From the NCBI RefSeq assembly GCF_946481155.1, contig NZ_CAMLMK010000002.1:1-64000 (forward strand): a stretch of DNA of 64,000 nt, in the 5' to 3' direction. Source of the DNA: an uncultured Flavobacterium sp. GTDB taxonomy: Bacteria > Bacteroidota > Bacteroidia > Flavobacteriales > Flavobacteriaceae. This document shows positions 42,656 through 52,996 of this stretch, piece by piece (within the stretch, counting starts at the first letter, position 1; every line of letters begins with the position of its first letter). The notes beneath the pieces are model-generated. The model searched no databases, had not been told where the DNA came from, and saw only the letters and a program-made list of their open reading frames with translations. The position numbers were made by a program, and so were the translations under genes.

Positions 42656-45091
42656 ATGAGAAGCCCTATAAAAATTTTATTTGCCATATTGTTTTTCGTA
42701 TTGCAAATGAATGCCCAAAACAATGGAACGATTAAAGGTACCGTTGTTTCTTCAAAGGATACCCCAATCGAAAAAGTAAATGTAACAGATCAAAACGCCA
42801 GTTTTAATGTAGTTACTAATTCAGAAGGGGATTTTACAATAACCAATATTGCACCCGGAAAATATACTTTAGTGTTTTCACATGTTGGTTATACTACTGC
42901 AAAAATTAATGTTAATGTGAAAGCGAATTCGGAAACGAAAGTTCCAAAAGTATATTTGGAAGATGCTTCCAGTACGCTTTCCGAAGTAATCGTTTCCGGG
43001 AGTGTTGTGAACAGAACCCTTGCCAACGGTAAAGCAGGGATTAAAACCATTGATTTGCCTCAAAGTGTTCAGGTAATCAATAGTAAAACTTTAGAGCAGC
43101 AGCAAACCATCCGTTTGAGTGATGTTATAAAAAACGTTAATGGTGTTTATGTAGGATCTGCCCGTGGTGGTGCTCAGGAATCTTTTTGGTCCAGAGGATA
43201 CGATATGGGTGCCAACAATATGTTCAAGAATGGTTTCCGTTATAATGCCGGATCAATGCCCGAAGTAGCTTCTTTGGAGCAGGTTGAAGCCTTAAAAGGA
43301 AGTTCTGCTTTGTTATTTGGAAATGTGGCGCCGGGAGGAATTTTGAATATGGTAACAAAAACGCCATCGTTCACTAAAGGTGGCTCTGTGTCGTTTCAGG
43401 CAGGAAGTTATGCTTATTTCAAGCCGATTTTAGATATCTACGGTCCGTTAAGTTCAACGATTGCCTACAGATTTGTTGGATCATACGAAAATGCGGAAAG
43501 CTTTAGAGATGTGGTGAAAAGAGAGCGTATTTATGTGAATCCGTCCCTTCTTTTTAAAGCGGGAGCAAAAACTCATGTTTTACTTCAGGGAGATTACTTA
43601 AGAGATAACTGGACTCCGGATTTCGGTACAGGGGTTATCGGAAAAGATATTGTTGACCTGCCCCGTAATACTTATTTAGGAGCAAGATGGTCAAACGGTT
43701 TAACAACACAAGCGTCTTTTAATGGTCAGATTATACATAAATTCCACAAAAACTGGAAATTCAGCTCTAATACCTCTTTACAGGATTACGAAAGAAAATC
43801 AGAAGGGACAGAGCGTATTCAGCCTAACATTGACGGATCAGGTGATTTAAACAGGCCGTTAGGAAAAAATAAAAACACCGAACTTATTACAGCGCAACAG
43901 TTTAATGTTCAGGGGAATTTCAATACCGGAAGTATTAAACACCAATTGTCGACAGGAGTAGATACTGATTTTTCTTTTGCTCAAGCCTTTACTTATGCTT
44001 TTGCGCAGCCGTATTATGATGATGAGCCGATTAATATTTACGATCCATCCACTTATGAGAATGACAATGGTACTATGCCTGATGCGAGAAATACAAAAAT
44101 AGTTAGAACTGAAACTACCCGTTTCGGAGTATATGCGCAGGATCTGGTTTCATTTACTGAAAAAATTAAAGTTTTAGCAGGTATCCGTTGGTCTTGGCAG
44201 GAAGCTCAGGCAACAAATTACAATCATTTGGCTAATAATTATGAAGCTGAAGAAGATCCAAATCCTAAAAAAGATCCTAAACGTCTTGATCGGGCTTTTT
44301 CACCAAAAGTTGGATTAGTATATCAGCCAACTAAAGCCACTTCATTATTTGCAAGCTATGCCAGTTCATTTACACCTAATACCGGAACTGATATCTATGA
44401 TAAGAATTTAGAACCTTCAATTATTGATCAGTTTGAAGTGGGAGTTAAGAAAGATTTCTGGAACGGACTTTTCAGTGCTAATGTTACTGTGTACCAAATC
44501 GTAAACAGCAATTTCGCTCAAATGGCACCATTTTTAGCGGATGGTACAGCGAATTACAATAGTCAGAAAAAAATGCTTTCAGGTGAAACTACAAGCAAAG
44601 GAGTTGAAATAGACATCAACGCCAAACCAGTTGAAGGTTTAAATGTTTTAGTCGGATATAGTTATAACGACATGCGCTTTACCAAAACATTAGGACACGG
44701 TATTGCAGGAAGTTTTATTGAGGGCGACCGTGTTGCGAGAACTCCTCAGCATACAGCAAATGCAAGTTTCTTCTATACAGTACCTGCCGGATTCTTTAAA
44801 GGATTCTCAGTAGGAAGCATCGCTAATTACATAGGAGACCGAATTGGAGGTTGGAATAACGATTATGCGCTTAACACCACTACAAATCAGGTTGAATTCC
44901 GCGATCGTGAAATCCCTGTTGATGGGTATGTTACCATTGACGCTTCCGTTGGTTATACGTGGAGACAGTTTTCATTACTTTGCAAATTATCGAACATAAC
45001 AAACGAACTGAATTACTCTGTTCATGAGAACTACAGCGTGAATCCAATCGCACCGCGTCAGGTAATGGCAACGTTGAAATATAAATTCTAA
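42656..45091 (+). CDS. TonB-dependent siderophore receptor
   Basis: The 811-residue receptor has a signal peptide (about 1-21), a carboxypeptidase-regulatory-like domain (24-98, NNGTIKGTVVSSKDTPIEKV ... FSHVGYTT), a plug (about 108-230) with RTLANGKAGIKTIDLPQSVQ and SLEQVEALKGSSALLFGNVA, and a barrel ending RQVMATLKYKF. The plug and barrel style (FPQSV-type siderophore family, TSLFASYASSFTPN) fits ferric-siderophore uptake, as does the palindromic upstream region and a PepSY partner 5 bases downstream. Confidence 0.92.
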   Translation: MRSPIKILFAILFFVLQMNAQNNGTIKGTVVSSKDTPIEKVNVTDQNASFNVVTNSEGDFTITNIAPGKYTLVFSHVGYTTAKINVNVKANSETKVPKVYLEDASSTLSEVIVSGSVVNRTLANGKAGIKTIDLPQSVQVINSKTLEQQQTIRLSDVIKNVNGVYVGSARGGAQESFWSRGYDMGANNMFKNGFRYNAGSMPEVASLEQVEALKGSSALLFGNVAPGGILNMVTKTPSFTKGGSVSFQAGSYAYFKPILDIYGPLSSTIAYRFVGSYENAESFRDVVKRERIYVNPSLLFKAGAKTHVLLQGDYLRDNWTPDFGTGVIGKDIVDLPRNTYLGARWSNGLTTQASFNGQIIHKFHKNWKFSSNTSLQDYERKSEGTERIQPNIDGSGDLNRPLGKNKNTELITAQQFNVQGNFNTGSIKHQLSTGVDTDFSFAQAFTYAFAQPYYDDEPINIYDPSTYENDNGTMPDARNTKIVRTETTRFGVYAQDLVSFTEKIKVLAGIRWSWQEAQATNYNHLANNYEAEEDPNPKKDPKRLDRAFSPKVGLVYQPTKATSLFASYASSFTPNTGTDIYDKNLEPSIIDQFEVGVKKDFWNGLFSANVTVYQIVNSNFAQMAPFLADGTANYNSQKKMLSGETTSKGVEIDINAKPVEGLNVLVGYSYNDMRFTKTLGHGIAGSFIEGDRVARTPQHTANASFFYTVPAGFFKGFSVGSIANYIGDRIGGWNNDYALNTTTNQVEFRDREIPVDGYVTIDASVGYTWRQFSLLCKLSNITNELNYSVHENYSVNPIAPRQVMATLKYKF

Positions 45092-45096
45092 TACGA

Positions 45097-45651
45097 ATGA
45101 AAAAAAGACACAAGAATATCAGGGCAATCCATCGTGATTTAGGATATTTCTACCTCGGGCTTATCATTTCCTTCGCCTTCTCAGGTATTTTAATGAATCA
45201 CAGAGAAAGCTGGCACCCGGAAAAATACACCGTGGAAAGCAAAGCCGTGGAAGTGAAGCTACCGGCGGAAGAGAAAATCACGGAGAAGTACGCAGAAAAT
45301 CTTGCCAAAGAATTAGGAATTGAGGATAAATTCAGACGTCACAATGTCAAAAAAGGGGAATTGAAAATCTCCTTTGAAAACACCGACGTAGAAATCGATA
45401 TCAAAACCGGAAAAGGGGAAATCGTTACTTTCAGAAAGACACCTTTGATCAGCCAGGCAATGAAACTACATAAAAATACGTCGAACTGGTGGATCTATTA
45501 TTCTGATATTTTCGGATTGTCTTTAATCACCATTGCCGTAACGGGAGCCTTAATGATCGCTGCCGGTAAACATACTTTTAAGCGCCGGGGATGGAAACTG
45601 GCACTGGCCGGAATTCTCTTCCCACTTATATTTTTATTTTTGTTAGCTTAG
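45097..45651 (+). CDS. PepSY-type membrane protein
   Basis: The 184-residue protein has three hydrophobic segments: IHRDLGYFYLGLIISFAFSG near the start, SDIFGLSLITIAVTGALMIA around 140, and a C-terminal LAGILFPLIFLFLLA. Between the first two is a periplasmic PepSY-like loop (about 50-125). Such PepSY-associated helix proteins accompany siderophore receptors and may reduce ferric-siderophores in the periplasm. It is 5 bases from the receptor, so co-transcribed. Confidence 0.85.
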   Translation: MKKRHKNIRAIHRDLGYFYLGLIISFAFSGILMNHRESWHPEKYTVESKAVEVKLPAEEKITEKYAENLAKELGIEDKFRRHNVKKGELKISFENTDVEIDIKTGKGEIVTFRKTPLISQAMKLHKNTSNWWIYYSDIFGLSLITIAVTGALMIAAGKHTFKRRGWKLALAGILFPLIFLFLLA

Positions 45652-45659
45652 TTATATAT

Positions 45660-45707
45660 AAAAAAGGAAAAGTCCCACCGCATAATTGTGAGTGGGATTT
45701 TTTATTT
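45660..45707 (+). terminator. Terminator of siderophore receptor unit
   Basis: Stem AAAAGTCCCAC / GTGGGATTTT (one wobble) with T-run. Confidence 0.8.
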
Positions 45708-45749
45708 GCGTAATTTTCGTGTTTAATCTAATTAAAGAAAACTATATTC

Positions 45750-46187
45750 ATGAGAATACTTCTTATAGCATTTTTGATTATCTGTTCTGCGTGTAATGAT
45801 AAGAGTGAGGAGCAAACTCTTTTGTATAATCAAGTACTTAATTATCGGGATGAGCTAAAAATGGCTATCAAATCACAAGAAGCATATCTTTATGAAGCAA
45901 CGAGCGACAATGAGCTTTATAAAAAAAGATTTGATAGCTTAAACAAAATTAATACAGAACTGGCAGAGTCATTCGAGCGTTTAAGATATGGCAATAGAAA
46001 AGCAGTCCTAAAACTTCGTGATGATTATAATTCGAAGTATATGTTGAATATGCAATTTGATTCGATAATTACTTATGAGAGTATTTCAGACAGTATTTTT
46101 AGTAGGCTTATTGAAACAGATATTTTGAGGCTGAGAAAGGATTTTCAGGATAGATACATGTTTAGGCACGGATGTAAAAGTCATTAA
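45750..46187 (+). CDS. Small helical lipoprotein
   Basis: A 145-residue protein with signal MRILLIAFLIICSAC. The rest is predicted mostly helical and rich in Lys/Glu/Asp (YRDELKMAIKSQEAYLYE, YKKRFDSLNKINTELAESFE), possibly coiled-coil. I do not recognise a family. It is a single-gene unit convergent with ndk. Confidence 0.65.
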   Translation: MRILLIAFLIICSACNDKSEEQTLLYNQVLNYRDELKMAIKSQEAYLYEATSDNELYKKRFDSLNKINTELAESFERLRYGNRKAVLKLRDDYNSKYMLNMQFDSIITYESISDSIFSRLIETDILRLRKDFQDRYMFRHGCKSH

Positions 46188-46242
46188 TTCTAATGCTGCT
46201 TTAATTTGTATTTGAGTTCCTGTGCAATTCTATAGCCCTCTA

Positions 46243-46285
46243 AAAGAAAAATCCCATCACGCTGTAGCGGATGGGATTTTTTATA
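46243..46285. terminator. Bidirectional terminator lipoprotein / ndk
   Basis: Stem AAAATCCCATC / GATGGGATTTT; an inner CGCTGTAGCG pairs further (CGCT / AGCG). Confidence 0.85.
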
Positions 46286-46301
46286 GTCTTTAATTCTAAG
46301 A

Positions 46302-46721
46302 TTAGAACTGCTCTCTTCCTGCAAAATGGAAAGCGCTTTCGATAGCTGCATTCTCATCGCTGTCAGAACCGTGAACTGCATTTTCTCCAATAGAAGTTGC
46401 ATATTTTTTACGGATAGTACCTTCCGCTGCATCAGCCGGGTTAGTTGATCCGATTAGTGTTCTGAAGTCTTCAACAGCATTTTCTTTCTCTAAAATAGCA
46501 GCAACAATCGGACCTCTTGTCATGAATTCCACTAACTCACCGTAGAATGGTCTTTCGCTGTGAACTGCATAGAATTTCTGAGCGTCAGCAACAGTTAATT
46601 GCGTTAATTTCATTGAAACGATTCTGAAACCGCCTTCAGTGATCATATTTAAAATTCCTCCGATGTGTCCGTTTTCAACACCATCAGGCTTAATCATTGT
46701 AAAAGTTCTGTTAGTTGCCAT
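46302..46721 (-). CDS. ndk: Nucleoside diphosphate kinase
   Basis: The 139-residue enzyme has [20 protein letters not shown] at the start and the active-site NAVHGSD with phospho-His117. Length and motifs are standard. It interconverts nucleoside di- and triphosphates. A minus-strand -7 box lies 22 bases upstream of the ATG. Confidence 0.97.
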   Translation of the reverse strand: MATNRTFTMIKPDGVENGHIGGILNMITEGGFRIVSMKLTQLTVADAQKFYAVHSERPFYGELVEFMTRGPIVAAILEKENAVEDFRTLIGSTNPADAAEGTIRKKYATSIGENAVHGSDSDENAAIESAFHFAGREQF

Positions 46722-46743
46722 TTTTGTATTTTTAAATTTGGCG

Positions 46744-46751
46744 CAAAAATA
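46744..46751 (-). promoter_or_regulatory. -7 box of ndk
   Basis: On the minus strand TATTTTTG followed by C, 22 bases before the ATG at 46721. Confidence 0.6.
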
Positions 46752-46789
46752 CTGCTTTCTTGTTGAATAACAACCGCCATAACAGAAAT

Positions 46790-47623
46790 TTATTTTGTAA
46801 TCGTTCTTACAACTCTAAAGCCAAAGAATTCGTTTGTTGTTGCCGGATTCCAGTTCAATGGAGTAGACGGACGTAAATAGTCTAACTTGCTAGTATCCCA
46901 AGATCCGCCTCTGATACAACGTTTTTCACCTCTTTCCGGACCAATTGGATTAGTTCTTTTTTCTGTTTTGTAGTAAATTGGGCTATGCCAGTCCCAGCAC
47001 CACTCCCAAGCATTTCCGCTCATGTCATAGATGCCTAATTCATTAGCTAATTTTGTTCCGATTTGGTGTGGAGATTTTCGGCTGTTTTGTCCGTACCATG
47101 AAACCAATTCTAAATCATTACCTCCTGAGTAGGTGTAATTTTTAGATTTTTTACCGCCTTTTGCAGCAAATTCCCATTCTGCTTCAGTTGGTAAACGGAA
47201 ACCGTTTGCAGTAAAATCACAGATGTATTTTTCCCCTTTTTTAGTATAGGCAGGTTTCAAATTGTTTTCCTTGCTTAACCAGTTACAATATTTAATAGCC
47301 TGTACCCAGGTAATATTGGTCATAGGATAATCATCATTCCAGCCCCAGGTTGGTTTTTTTGGCATTTCAAGCTTATTCTCTTTTGAATAGGCTTTCCAAT
47401 CTGCAACTGTTACTTCATATTTACTGATTTCAAAAGACGAAACAGTAACTTCATACACATTCTTCTTTACTGCTTTAGCAGTTTTTACCTCTTCTTTAGC
47501 AGTCATTTTGAAGCTTCCACCTTCCACTTTTACCATTTCTGGTTTAATCGTTGTTAAGGAGTAAAATGAGCATAAAAAAAGCGCTAAAGCACTACAACTA
47601 AACATTACGTAATTCTTCTTCAT
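46790..47623 (-). CDS. SUMF1/FGE-like protein, probably non-catalytic
   Basis: A 277-residue secreted protein with N-terminal hydrophobic segment (about 4-24) and a full sulfatase-modifying-factor fold: [80 protein letters not shown] and [10 protein letters not shown]. The paired copper-binding cysteines of true formylglycine-generating enzymes are not visible (RGGSWDT where catalytic forms have a cysteine after this motif). It may be a structural or lectin-like relative, of the sort used in gliding and secretion lipoproteins such as GldK/GldJ. Confidence 0.88.
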   Translation of the reverse strand: MKKNYVMFSCSALALFLCSFYSLTTIKPEMVKVEGGSFKMTAKEEVKTAKAVKKNVYEVTVSSFEISKYEVTVADWKAYSKENKLEMPKKPTWGWNDDYPMTNITWVQAIKYCNWLSKENNLKPAYTKKGEKYICDFTANGFRLPTEAEWEFAAKGGKKSKNYTYSGGNDLELVSWYGQNSRKSPHQIGTKLANELGIYDMSGNAWEWCWDWHSPIYYKTEKRTNPIGPERGEKRCIRGGSWDTSKLDYLRPSTPLNWNPATTNEFFGFRVVRTITK

Positions 47624-47764
47624 ATGATAAATTTAACTTTTCATTTAATTAATGTTGCGAAAATAGCACTTTTTAGATACTAACCTAATTTTAAAGGTGA
47701 AATGTTAGATGAAACGCTTAAAATTATCGACGAAATGCAATATTGTAAGTAAAAAATTGCTTTT

Positions 47765-49354
47765 TTAAAAAGAAATTATGGCAAACTTTTCAGATAATGG
47801 ATTTAGGTGCTGCTGCAGATGTTCAAAAAGTGTTTTGCCGTGCTCAAGATAGAACTCTGAAAAATTGGCTTTTCTTTCCTGAAGGCTTTGACTTGGGAAT
47901 ATCTCGTTCTGAAGTTCTGTGATACGAAGCAGTTCTTCCTGATGTTTTCTTTTTTCAGCTTTTAGGAGTCGTTTTTCCAGATTCAACAAGCCTTTCAATT
48001 GTTTAGCTTCCTGGGCTTTCACTGCGCCAAGAAATGATTTGTCGGTTTGCAGTGCGATGTGCGTCAGCTTTTCGAATTGTTGTTGCAGAAATGCTTTTTG
48101 TTCTGAAAAGTCGAGATTGAATGCTGAATAGCTTGCCGTTTTTAAATTGATGAGTTCAGGCTGCTTTAAAAATAGGTCACACCAGCTTAAATTGAGTTTA
48201 TCTGCTTTGAGGATTTGTTTTTCCGAAGCCAATAAAACCGAATTCCGTAAAAGGAGAATAGGGAAGGTAACACCATTGGCTTCAAAATTAGATTTCAATT
48301 CCAGCCAGTAAGCCAATTCACCACCGCCGCCAATATAACAAAGGTTAGGTAAAATGACTTCCTCATATAAAGGACGCAACAGCACGTTCGGACTGAATTT
48401 CTCCGGATGGTTTTCCAGTTCGGAAAGGATTTCTGATTCAGAAAACGAAATAGAAGTGTTGTTGATTTTATAGTTGCCGTCTTCGAAAACTATACGTTCC
48501 CTTAAGTTATCCTCAATATAAAAGAGATTGATTTCCCTCGGATTCACCTGGATATCATAATCTTTTAATTTTTCAGTCGTTTCGGTGACTTTCTTAAAAG
48601 AAGTTTGCTCCAACAATTCTGTTTTCACATAAGGGATGAATAAACGTTTTAGTTCAATATCATCGCCATCAAGAATGACTAATCCATTTGTTCCGAATAA
48701 TTCATTAGCCAGGAATCGTGTGGCCTGAGCCAGATTAGAATGCTCTAAATAAGCTTTTTGGAACAACGCCCGCAATTCATCAGCATTTTTTCCGGCGCCT
48801 AATTCTTTAGAGAAAACCTCAAAAACGGCTTCCAGTCCGTCCGTTGAAAGACGTCCTACCGGTCCGGCATTTTCGTGATTCCAATGGATTTTTCTGTTTT
48901 TGAAATAGAAGTAACTGATTTCTTCAAAATCGTGATCCTCCGTAGCCATCCAATACACCGGAACAAAATTTTTGTCGGGATAAGCCAATTTCAATTGCTG
49001 CGACAGATTTATTGTAGAAATAATCTTATACAGAAAATAAAGCGGTCCGGTAAACAGGTTCAATTGATGGCCCGTCGTTATGGTAAAGGTGTTTTCTTCC
49101 GCTAAAAGCTGAATGTTCGTCTTGGTTGCTTCAGAAATCTGGAGTCCGTAGTATTGTCGCTCTAATGCCGAAACAAGAACGTTTCGATTTTCAGCGGGAA
49201 AGTTTTGCGCTTTCTCTTCTGCCTGAAGCCTGAAATTTTCAAGTTTCGGGAAGCGATGGTACAACGACTGCAATTCAGGTTCCTGATTCAGATAATCAAC
49301 AATAAGCTTTGAAAAATAACCGGAATTCTGATAACTGATACAGTCGCTGGGCAT
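47765..49354 (-). CDS. bshC: Bacillithiol biosynthesis cysteine-adding enzyme BshC
   Basis: The 529-residue protein matches BshC: TITTGHQLNLFTGPLYFLYKIIST (about 94-117), FVPVYWMATEDHDFEEISYFYF, GPVGRLSTDGL, NVLLRPLYEEVILPNLCYIGGGGELAYWLELK, and a C-terminal coiled coil (KQLKGLLNLEKRLLKAEKRKH). It adds cysteine to GlcN-malate in bacillithiol synthesis. The length is typical. Confidence 0.94.
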   Translation of the reverse strand: MPSDCISYQNSGYFSKLIVDYLNQEPELQSLYHRFPKLENFRLQAEEKAQNFPAENRNVLVSALERQYYGLQISEATKTNIQLLAEENTFTITTGHQLNLFTGPLYFLYKIISTINLSQQLKLAYPDKNFVPVYWMATEDHDFEEISYFYFKNRKIHWNHENAGPVGRLSTDGLEAVFEVFSKELGAGKNADELRALFQKAYLEHSNLAQATRFLANELFGTNGLVILDGDDIELKRLFIPYVKTELLEQTSFKKVTETTEKLKDYDIQVNPREINLFYIEDNLRERIVFEDGNYKINNTSISFSESEILSELENHPEKFSPNVLLRPLYEEVILPNLCYIGGGGELAYWLELKSNFEANGVTFPILLLRNSVLLASEKQILKADKLNLSWCDLFLKQPELINLKTASYSAFNLDFSEQKAFLQQQFEKLTHIALQTDKSFLGAVKAQEAKQLKGLLNLEKRLLKAEKRKHQEELLRITELQNEIFPSQSLQERKANFSEFYLEHGKTLFEHLQQHLNPLSEKFAIISF

Positions 49355-49379
49355 AGTTTTTTTATTTCTGCTAAATTAA

Positions 49380-49413
49380 CAAAAATAAATGTAGCTAAAT
49401 TCGGTTTAACAAA
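49380..49413 (-). promoter_or_regulatory. Promoter of bshC with both boxes
   Basis: On the minus strand TTTG (49410-49413), 22 bases, then TATTTTTG (49380-49387), 25 bases before the ATG. One of the few sites here with a clear -33. Confidence 0.6.
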
Positions 49414-49433
49414 GCCTTAGTATATCCGGAAAA

Positions 49434-52400
49434 TTATCGTTTCAGCGTAAAATGACCACGGTGTTCTTTACCGTTTTTGCGCGTTACCTGGAACCAATAA
49501 TCATCTGAAGGAACAGGACGACCTAAATAAGTGCCATCCCAGCCCGGAGTGTCGTAGCCAATCTGTTTTATGAATTTACCGTAACGATCAAAGATTTTAA
49601 CTTCCAAATCCGCTTCTTTTTCAGAAAATCTGATTTTCCAATAATCATTGTATCCATCGCCATTCGGAGTGAAAAACTTCGGATACATTAATAAGTAGAA
49701 ATCTTCCGATTTTACACCGCAAAGATTTTTCACATAAACGGTATATCCACCACTTTGCAATCCGCTAAAAGTGTTATCCGACTGATAATGAATGTCATCA
49801 AGGGAATACATATAGTCATTCGTATTGTTTCCTGTAAGCAATACCGTAATCGTGTTTTGATTGTATGTCCAATCGGTAGTAATGACTTCCGATATCGTAG
49901 CAATATTTGAATTCACCACTGTAAAATTTTTAACCGTGCAACAAGTTACCGTTCCATGGTTCTCACAGACTGTTACCGAGTAGGTTCCAGGCGCAGTAAT
50001 TGTTATTGATGGGCTAATTTCGTTTGTAGACCATAAATAACTGTCGAAACCGGTTCCCGCACTAACAGTAATCGAGGTTCCATCACAAAGCGCCATGGTA
50101 TTCGAAATTGGACTAATAGGTTTGGAAACTAAGGTCAGTTGCAGTGCTACCACCTGGTGACAGCCATTGGAGGAATCAATTCTGACGTAAATTATATGCG
50201 TTCCGATGGTCAAGTTGTAATTATTATAGTTGGTAATAAGCCCACTACTGGTTTGATTTTCCGCTCCGGCAGATGAAGTATAATAAGTAAAAACTGTATT
50301 GGTGGTATTGGAAATTACCAGCGCATTATAATCCGATAAATCAATTATCTCCGACCCATTATTCAGATCATCACACAATGTTTCAGCATAATCATTTGCG
50401 TTTAAGGTGTCAATAAGTGTAACTGTAACTGCAAATCGTGTGCTCTCGCAACCGTTTATTGTTTGTGTAACATAATAAGTACTGTTGTCTGCAAGCAATG
50501 TTGAAGAAGATAAAATAACACTTCCCACTGCGCTGTCATACCAAATAAGATTACTGCCTGATATGGCAATATCACTCAAAGTAGCATTTTGCGAACTGCA
50601 GAAACTCTGAGTAGCATTTCCCGTTGGAGCAGGAGTATTTTGAATGGATATCGCAACAGGTACTCTAGTACTTTCACATCCGTTTATGGTTTGTGAAGCA
50701 TAGTACGTCATTCCGTTTTGTAAAGGTGTTGTATTCGCTAATAAATTTCCACCATTGGGGGCATCATACCATTGGATGTTTTGGCCAGTGACGCTGATAT
50801 TGTTTATTGTGGCGTTTTGCTGGATGCAGAAGCTCTGTAGCGAGTTTGATGTAGGCGGTTGATTTGGAATAATAGTTACTGTTACTGCCGTTCTTTCGCT
50901 TTCACAATTGTTAATTGTTTGCGATGCATAATAAGTTACATTATTTTGCAAAACTGTTGCAGGACTTAAGGTGTTTCCGGCAGTTGCAGTGTTATACCAA
51001 CTTAAATTTTGCCCAGAAACAATTAAACTTGAAATAGTTGCATTATCATTTTCACAAAAAGTTTGATTTGAGATGACAGGAACTTGAGGCGTTTGCTGAA
51101 TATGTACGGTAACAGCAAGTCTTTCTGGACTTTCAGGGCAATTCGTCTCTTGTTTTACAGCATAATAAATTTGCCCGTCAATTAGTGGAGTAGTAGCTGC
51201 TAATTGTGTTGTCGAAGTCAAACTATTGTACCATTTTATTGAATTTGAATTGGGCAAAAGATCAGCTACAGTCGAATTTTGATTGGAACAGAAATATTGG
51301 TTTGGATCTCCAACAGGAGTCCTGGAGTCACAATCAGAAAGTTTTAAAATAAAAGCATCAGCTGAATGTGAAGTGGGGTAATTAGTTAATAAATAATTGT
51401 TGTTAGACAGATCTAGATCAACTGTTCCGCCTATTCCTCCGAAAGAACCAATATAGAAATGCTCATTATTAATAATCTTTACACCACTAAAAATCAACTG
51501 CGAACAGTAATTAGTGTAACCACCTATGTTAAAGGCACTTTCGAAATTCCGGCTATTGTCAAATTTTATACTAAATCCTTCATAACTTGAGGATAGTGAA
51601 ATGCATGTATTGTTAAGATTGAAAGTGTTTGATGATGGGTCAGCATCAAAACTACCATAAAAATCACCTATTAAGAAAGTATTATTAGTATCACATTGAA
51701 CTTTTCGCAGAAAAAAGTTATTTCCAATACCCCATATAGAATTATAACTTTTTACATCTAAAAAATCACCGTTACTATTTAACCACAATAAATATTGTCG
51801 AGGGTCTATGACATGATTATTACTAGATGGATCAACATCAATAGGCAGCATAAGATCTGTTCCATGACCAATAATTATAATATTATCATTACTATCCAAT
51901 GTTAAATCAACAGGATTTTGATTTTCAAGAAATTTTTCCCATAGCACTGAACCGTCATTTGAATTTATATTAAAAACCTTGTATCCATAATTTTGAGGGT
52001 TTGGATAATCACCATTTGAGATGACTAAAATAATGTTTCCATCATTCCTAACATTTACATCTTCAAAATGGTAGTTTAGATAGTGAACATTGAATTTTTT
52101 TGTCCATATTAAATCAGCATTAGCATTCAATTTTAGTAAAAAGGAGTCTTTACCTGCATTTAAATTAAATGCTGGATTTACAGGGTCTAATTTTAAGTTA
52201 TAATTATAATATCCGGTTATAAATATATTGTTTTGATTGTCTAAATCAAATGAAACTGCAGAAAAATCATCATAGCTGTTTGGGTTATAATGGTTAGTGT
52301 ATTTTTTTCTTAGCAATTCATTCCCATTAGGGTCTAATTTTACTATAGTTATATAATTCGGATAAAAATTGAGGGCGCTGTTGTACTCACGGATCATGGC

Positions 52401-52763
52401 CAGTAAATAGATGTTTCCATCGGAACCAATTTGCATATCTATCGCTTTATCAGTAAAATAATTACCTATGATTTTACCCCAGACAAAGTTTCCATTCCTG
52501 TCATTTTTAACTAAATAGGCGCCTTCAATGCTATGATTGGTATTTGCAGAATTATCAACAATTTGGGTTGCATTTGAGTCCGTATTTAAGTCAAATACAT
52601 GAGATTGTGTCGTGCCAAAAACATAAGAATTTCCATTTCCATCCACGTCTATTGCATCGGCATTCTCAAAAGCCATCCCCGAAAATTGTCGGGCCCATTG
52701 AAAATCTTGCCCAAAGCCAAACAGCGAAGTAAACACAAAAAACAAAACGTAAAAATTTCTCAT
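49434..52763 (-). CDS. T9SS-secreted protein with Ig-like repeats and type B sorting domain
   Basis: The 1109-residue protein has a signal peptide (about 1-18). Residues 20-500 form an SBBP/propeller-like region of repeating blocks (DVDGNGNSYVFGTT, IGSDGNIYLLA, DLDNQNNIFITGYYN). Residues about 505-800 are four tandem Ig-like repeats of about 75 residues, each with a QxFC start, WY in the middle and a NCES/GCES cysteine. Next comes a cysteine-rich region and a C-terminal type B sorting domain (about 1025-1109) with FFTPNGDGYNDYWKI and GKEHRGHFTLKR. It is predicted to be exported by the type IX system to the surface or medium. Confidence 0.92.
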   Translation of the reverse strand: MRNFYVLFFVFTSLFGFGQDFQWARQFSGMAFENADAIDVDGNGNSYVFGTTQSHVFDLNTDSNATQIVDNSANTNHSIEGAYLVKNDRNGNFVWGKIIGNYFTDKAIDMQIGSDGNIYLLAMIREYNSALNFYPNYITIVKLDPNGNELLRKKYTNHYNPNSYDDFSAVSFDLDNQNNIFITGYYNYNLKLDPVNPAFNLNAGKDSFLLKLNANADLIWTKKFNVHYLNYHFEDVNVRNDGNIILVISNGDYPNPQNYGYKVFNINSNDGSVLWEKFLENQNPVDLTLDSNDNIIIIGHGTDLMLPIDVDPSSNNHVIDPRQYLLWLNSNGDFLDVKSYNSIWGIGNNFFLRKVQCDTNNTFLIGDFYGSFDADPSSNTFNLNNTCISLSSSYEGFSIKFDNSRNFESAFNIGGYTNYCSQLIFSGVKIINNEHFYIGSFGGIGGTVDLDLSNNNYLLTNYPTSHSADAFILKLSDCDSRTPVGDPNQYFCSNQNSTVADLLPNSNSIKWYNSLTSTTQLAATTPLIDGQIYYAVKQETNCPESPERLAVTVHIQQTPQVPVISNQTFCENDNATISSLIVSGQNLSWYNTATAGNTLSPATVLQNNVTYYASQTINNCESERTAVTVTIIPNQPPTSNSLQSFCIQQNATINNISVTGQNIQWYDAPNGGNLLANTTPLQNGMTYYASQTINGCESTRVPVAISIQNTPAPTGNATQSFCSSQNATLSDIAISGSNLIWYDSAVGSVILSSSTLLADNSTYYVTQTINGCESTRFAVTVTLIDTLNANDYAETLCDDLNNGSEIIDLSDYNALVISNTTNTVFTYYTSSAGAENQTSSGLITNYNNYNLTIGTHIIYVRIDSSNGCHQVVALQLTLVSKPISPISNTMALCDGTSITVSAGTGFDSYLWSTNEISPSITITAPGTYSVTVCENHGTVTCCTVKNFTVVNSNIATISEVITTDWTYNQNTITVLLTGNNTNDYMYSLDDIHYQSDNTFSGLQSGGYTVYVKNLCGVKSEDFYLLMYPKFFTPNGDGYNDYWKIRFSEKEADLEVKIFDRYGKFIKQIGYDTPGWDGTYLGRPVPSDDYWFQVTRKNGKEHRGHFTLKR

Positions 52764-52789
52764 CAGAGGTAGTTTGGGTTTAAGAGCGG

Positions 52790-52797
52790 CAAAATTA
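52790..52797 (-). promoter_or_regulatory. -7 box of T9SS-secreted protein gene
   Basis: On the minus strand TAATTTTG followed by C, 26 bases before the ATG. Confidence 0.55.
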
Positions 52798-52970
52798 ATA
52801 TTCTTTAGATAGTAATGCTGACTTTCGGTAATTAAAATAAAGTGCTTATAATTTATTTAACAACTTTTAACCTTTGATTTTCGGGCTCTTGAGAAATTTG
52901 TCAACGCAAAAATAATACGCTTCCGCTCGAGAAAATTCAGCAAATCAATGACATCATTAAAAATATGGAG

Positions 52971-52978
52971 TAATTTTG
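52971..52978 (+). promoter_or_regulatory. -7 box of radical SAM gene
   Basis: TAATTTTG followed by C, 18 bases before the ATG at 52997. Confidence 0.6.
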
Positions 52979-52996
52979 CCGGGTTAATACTAGCAA

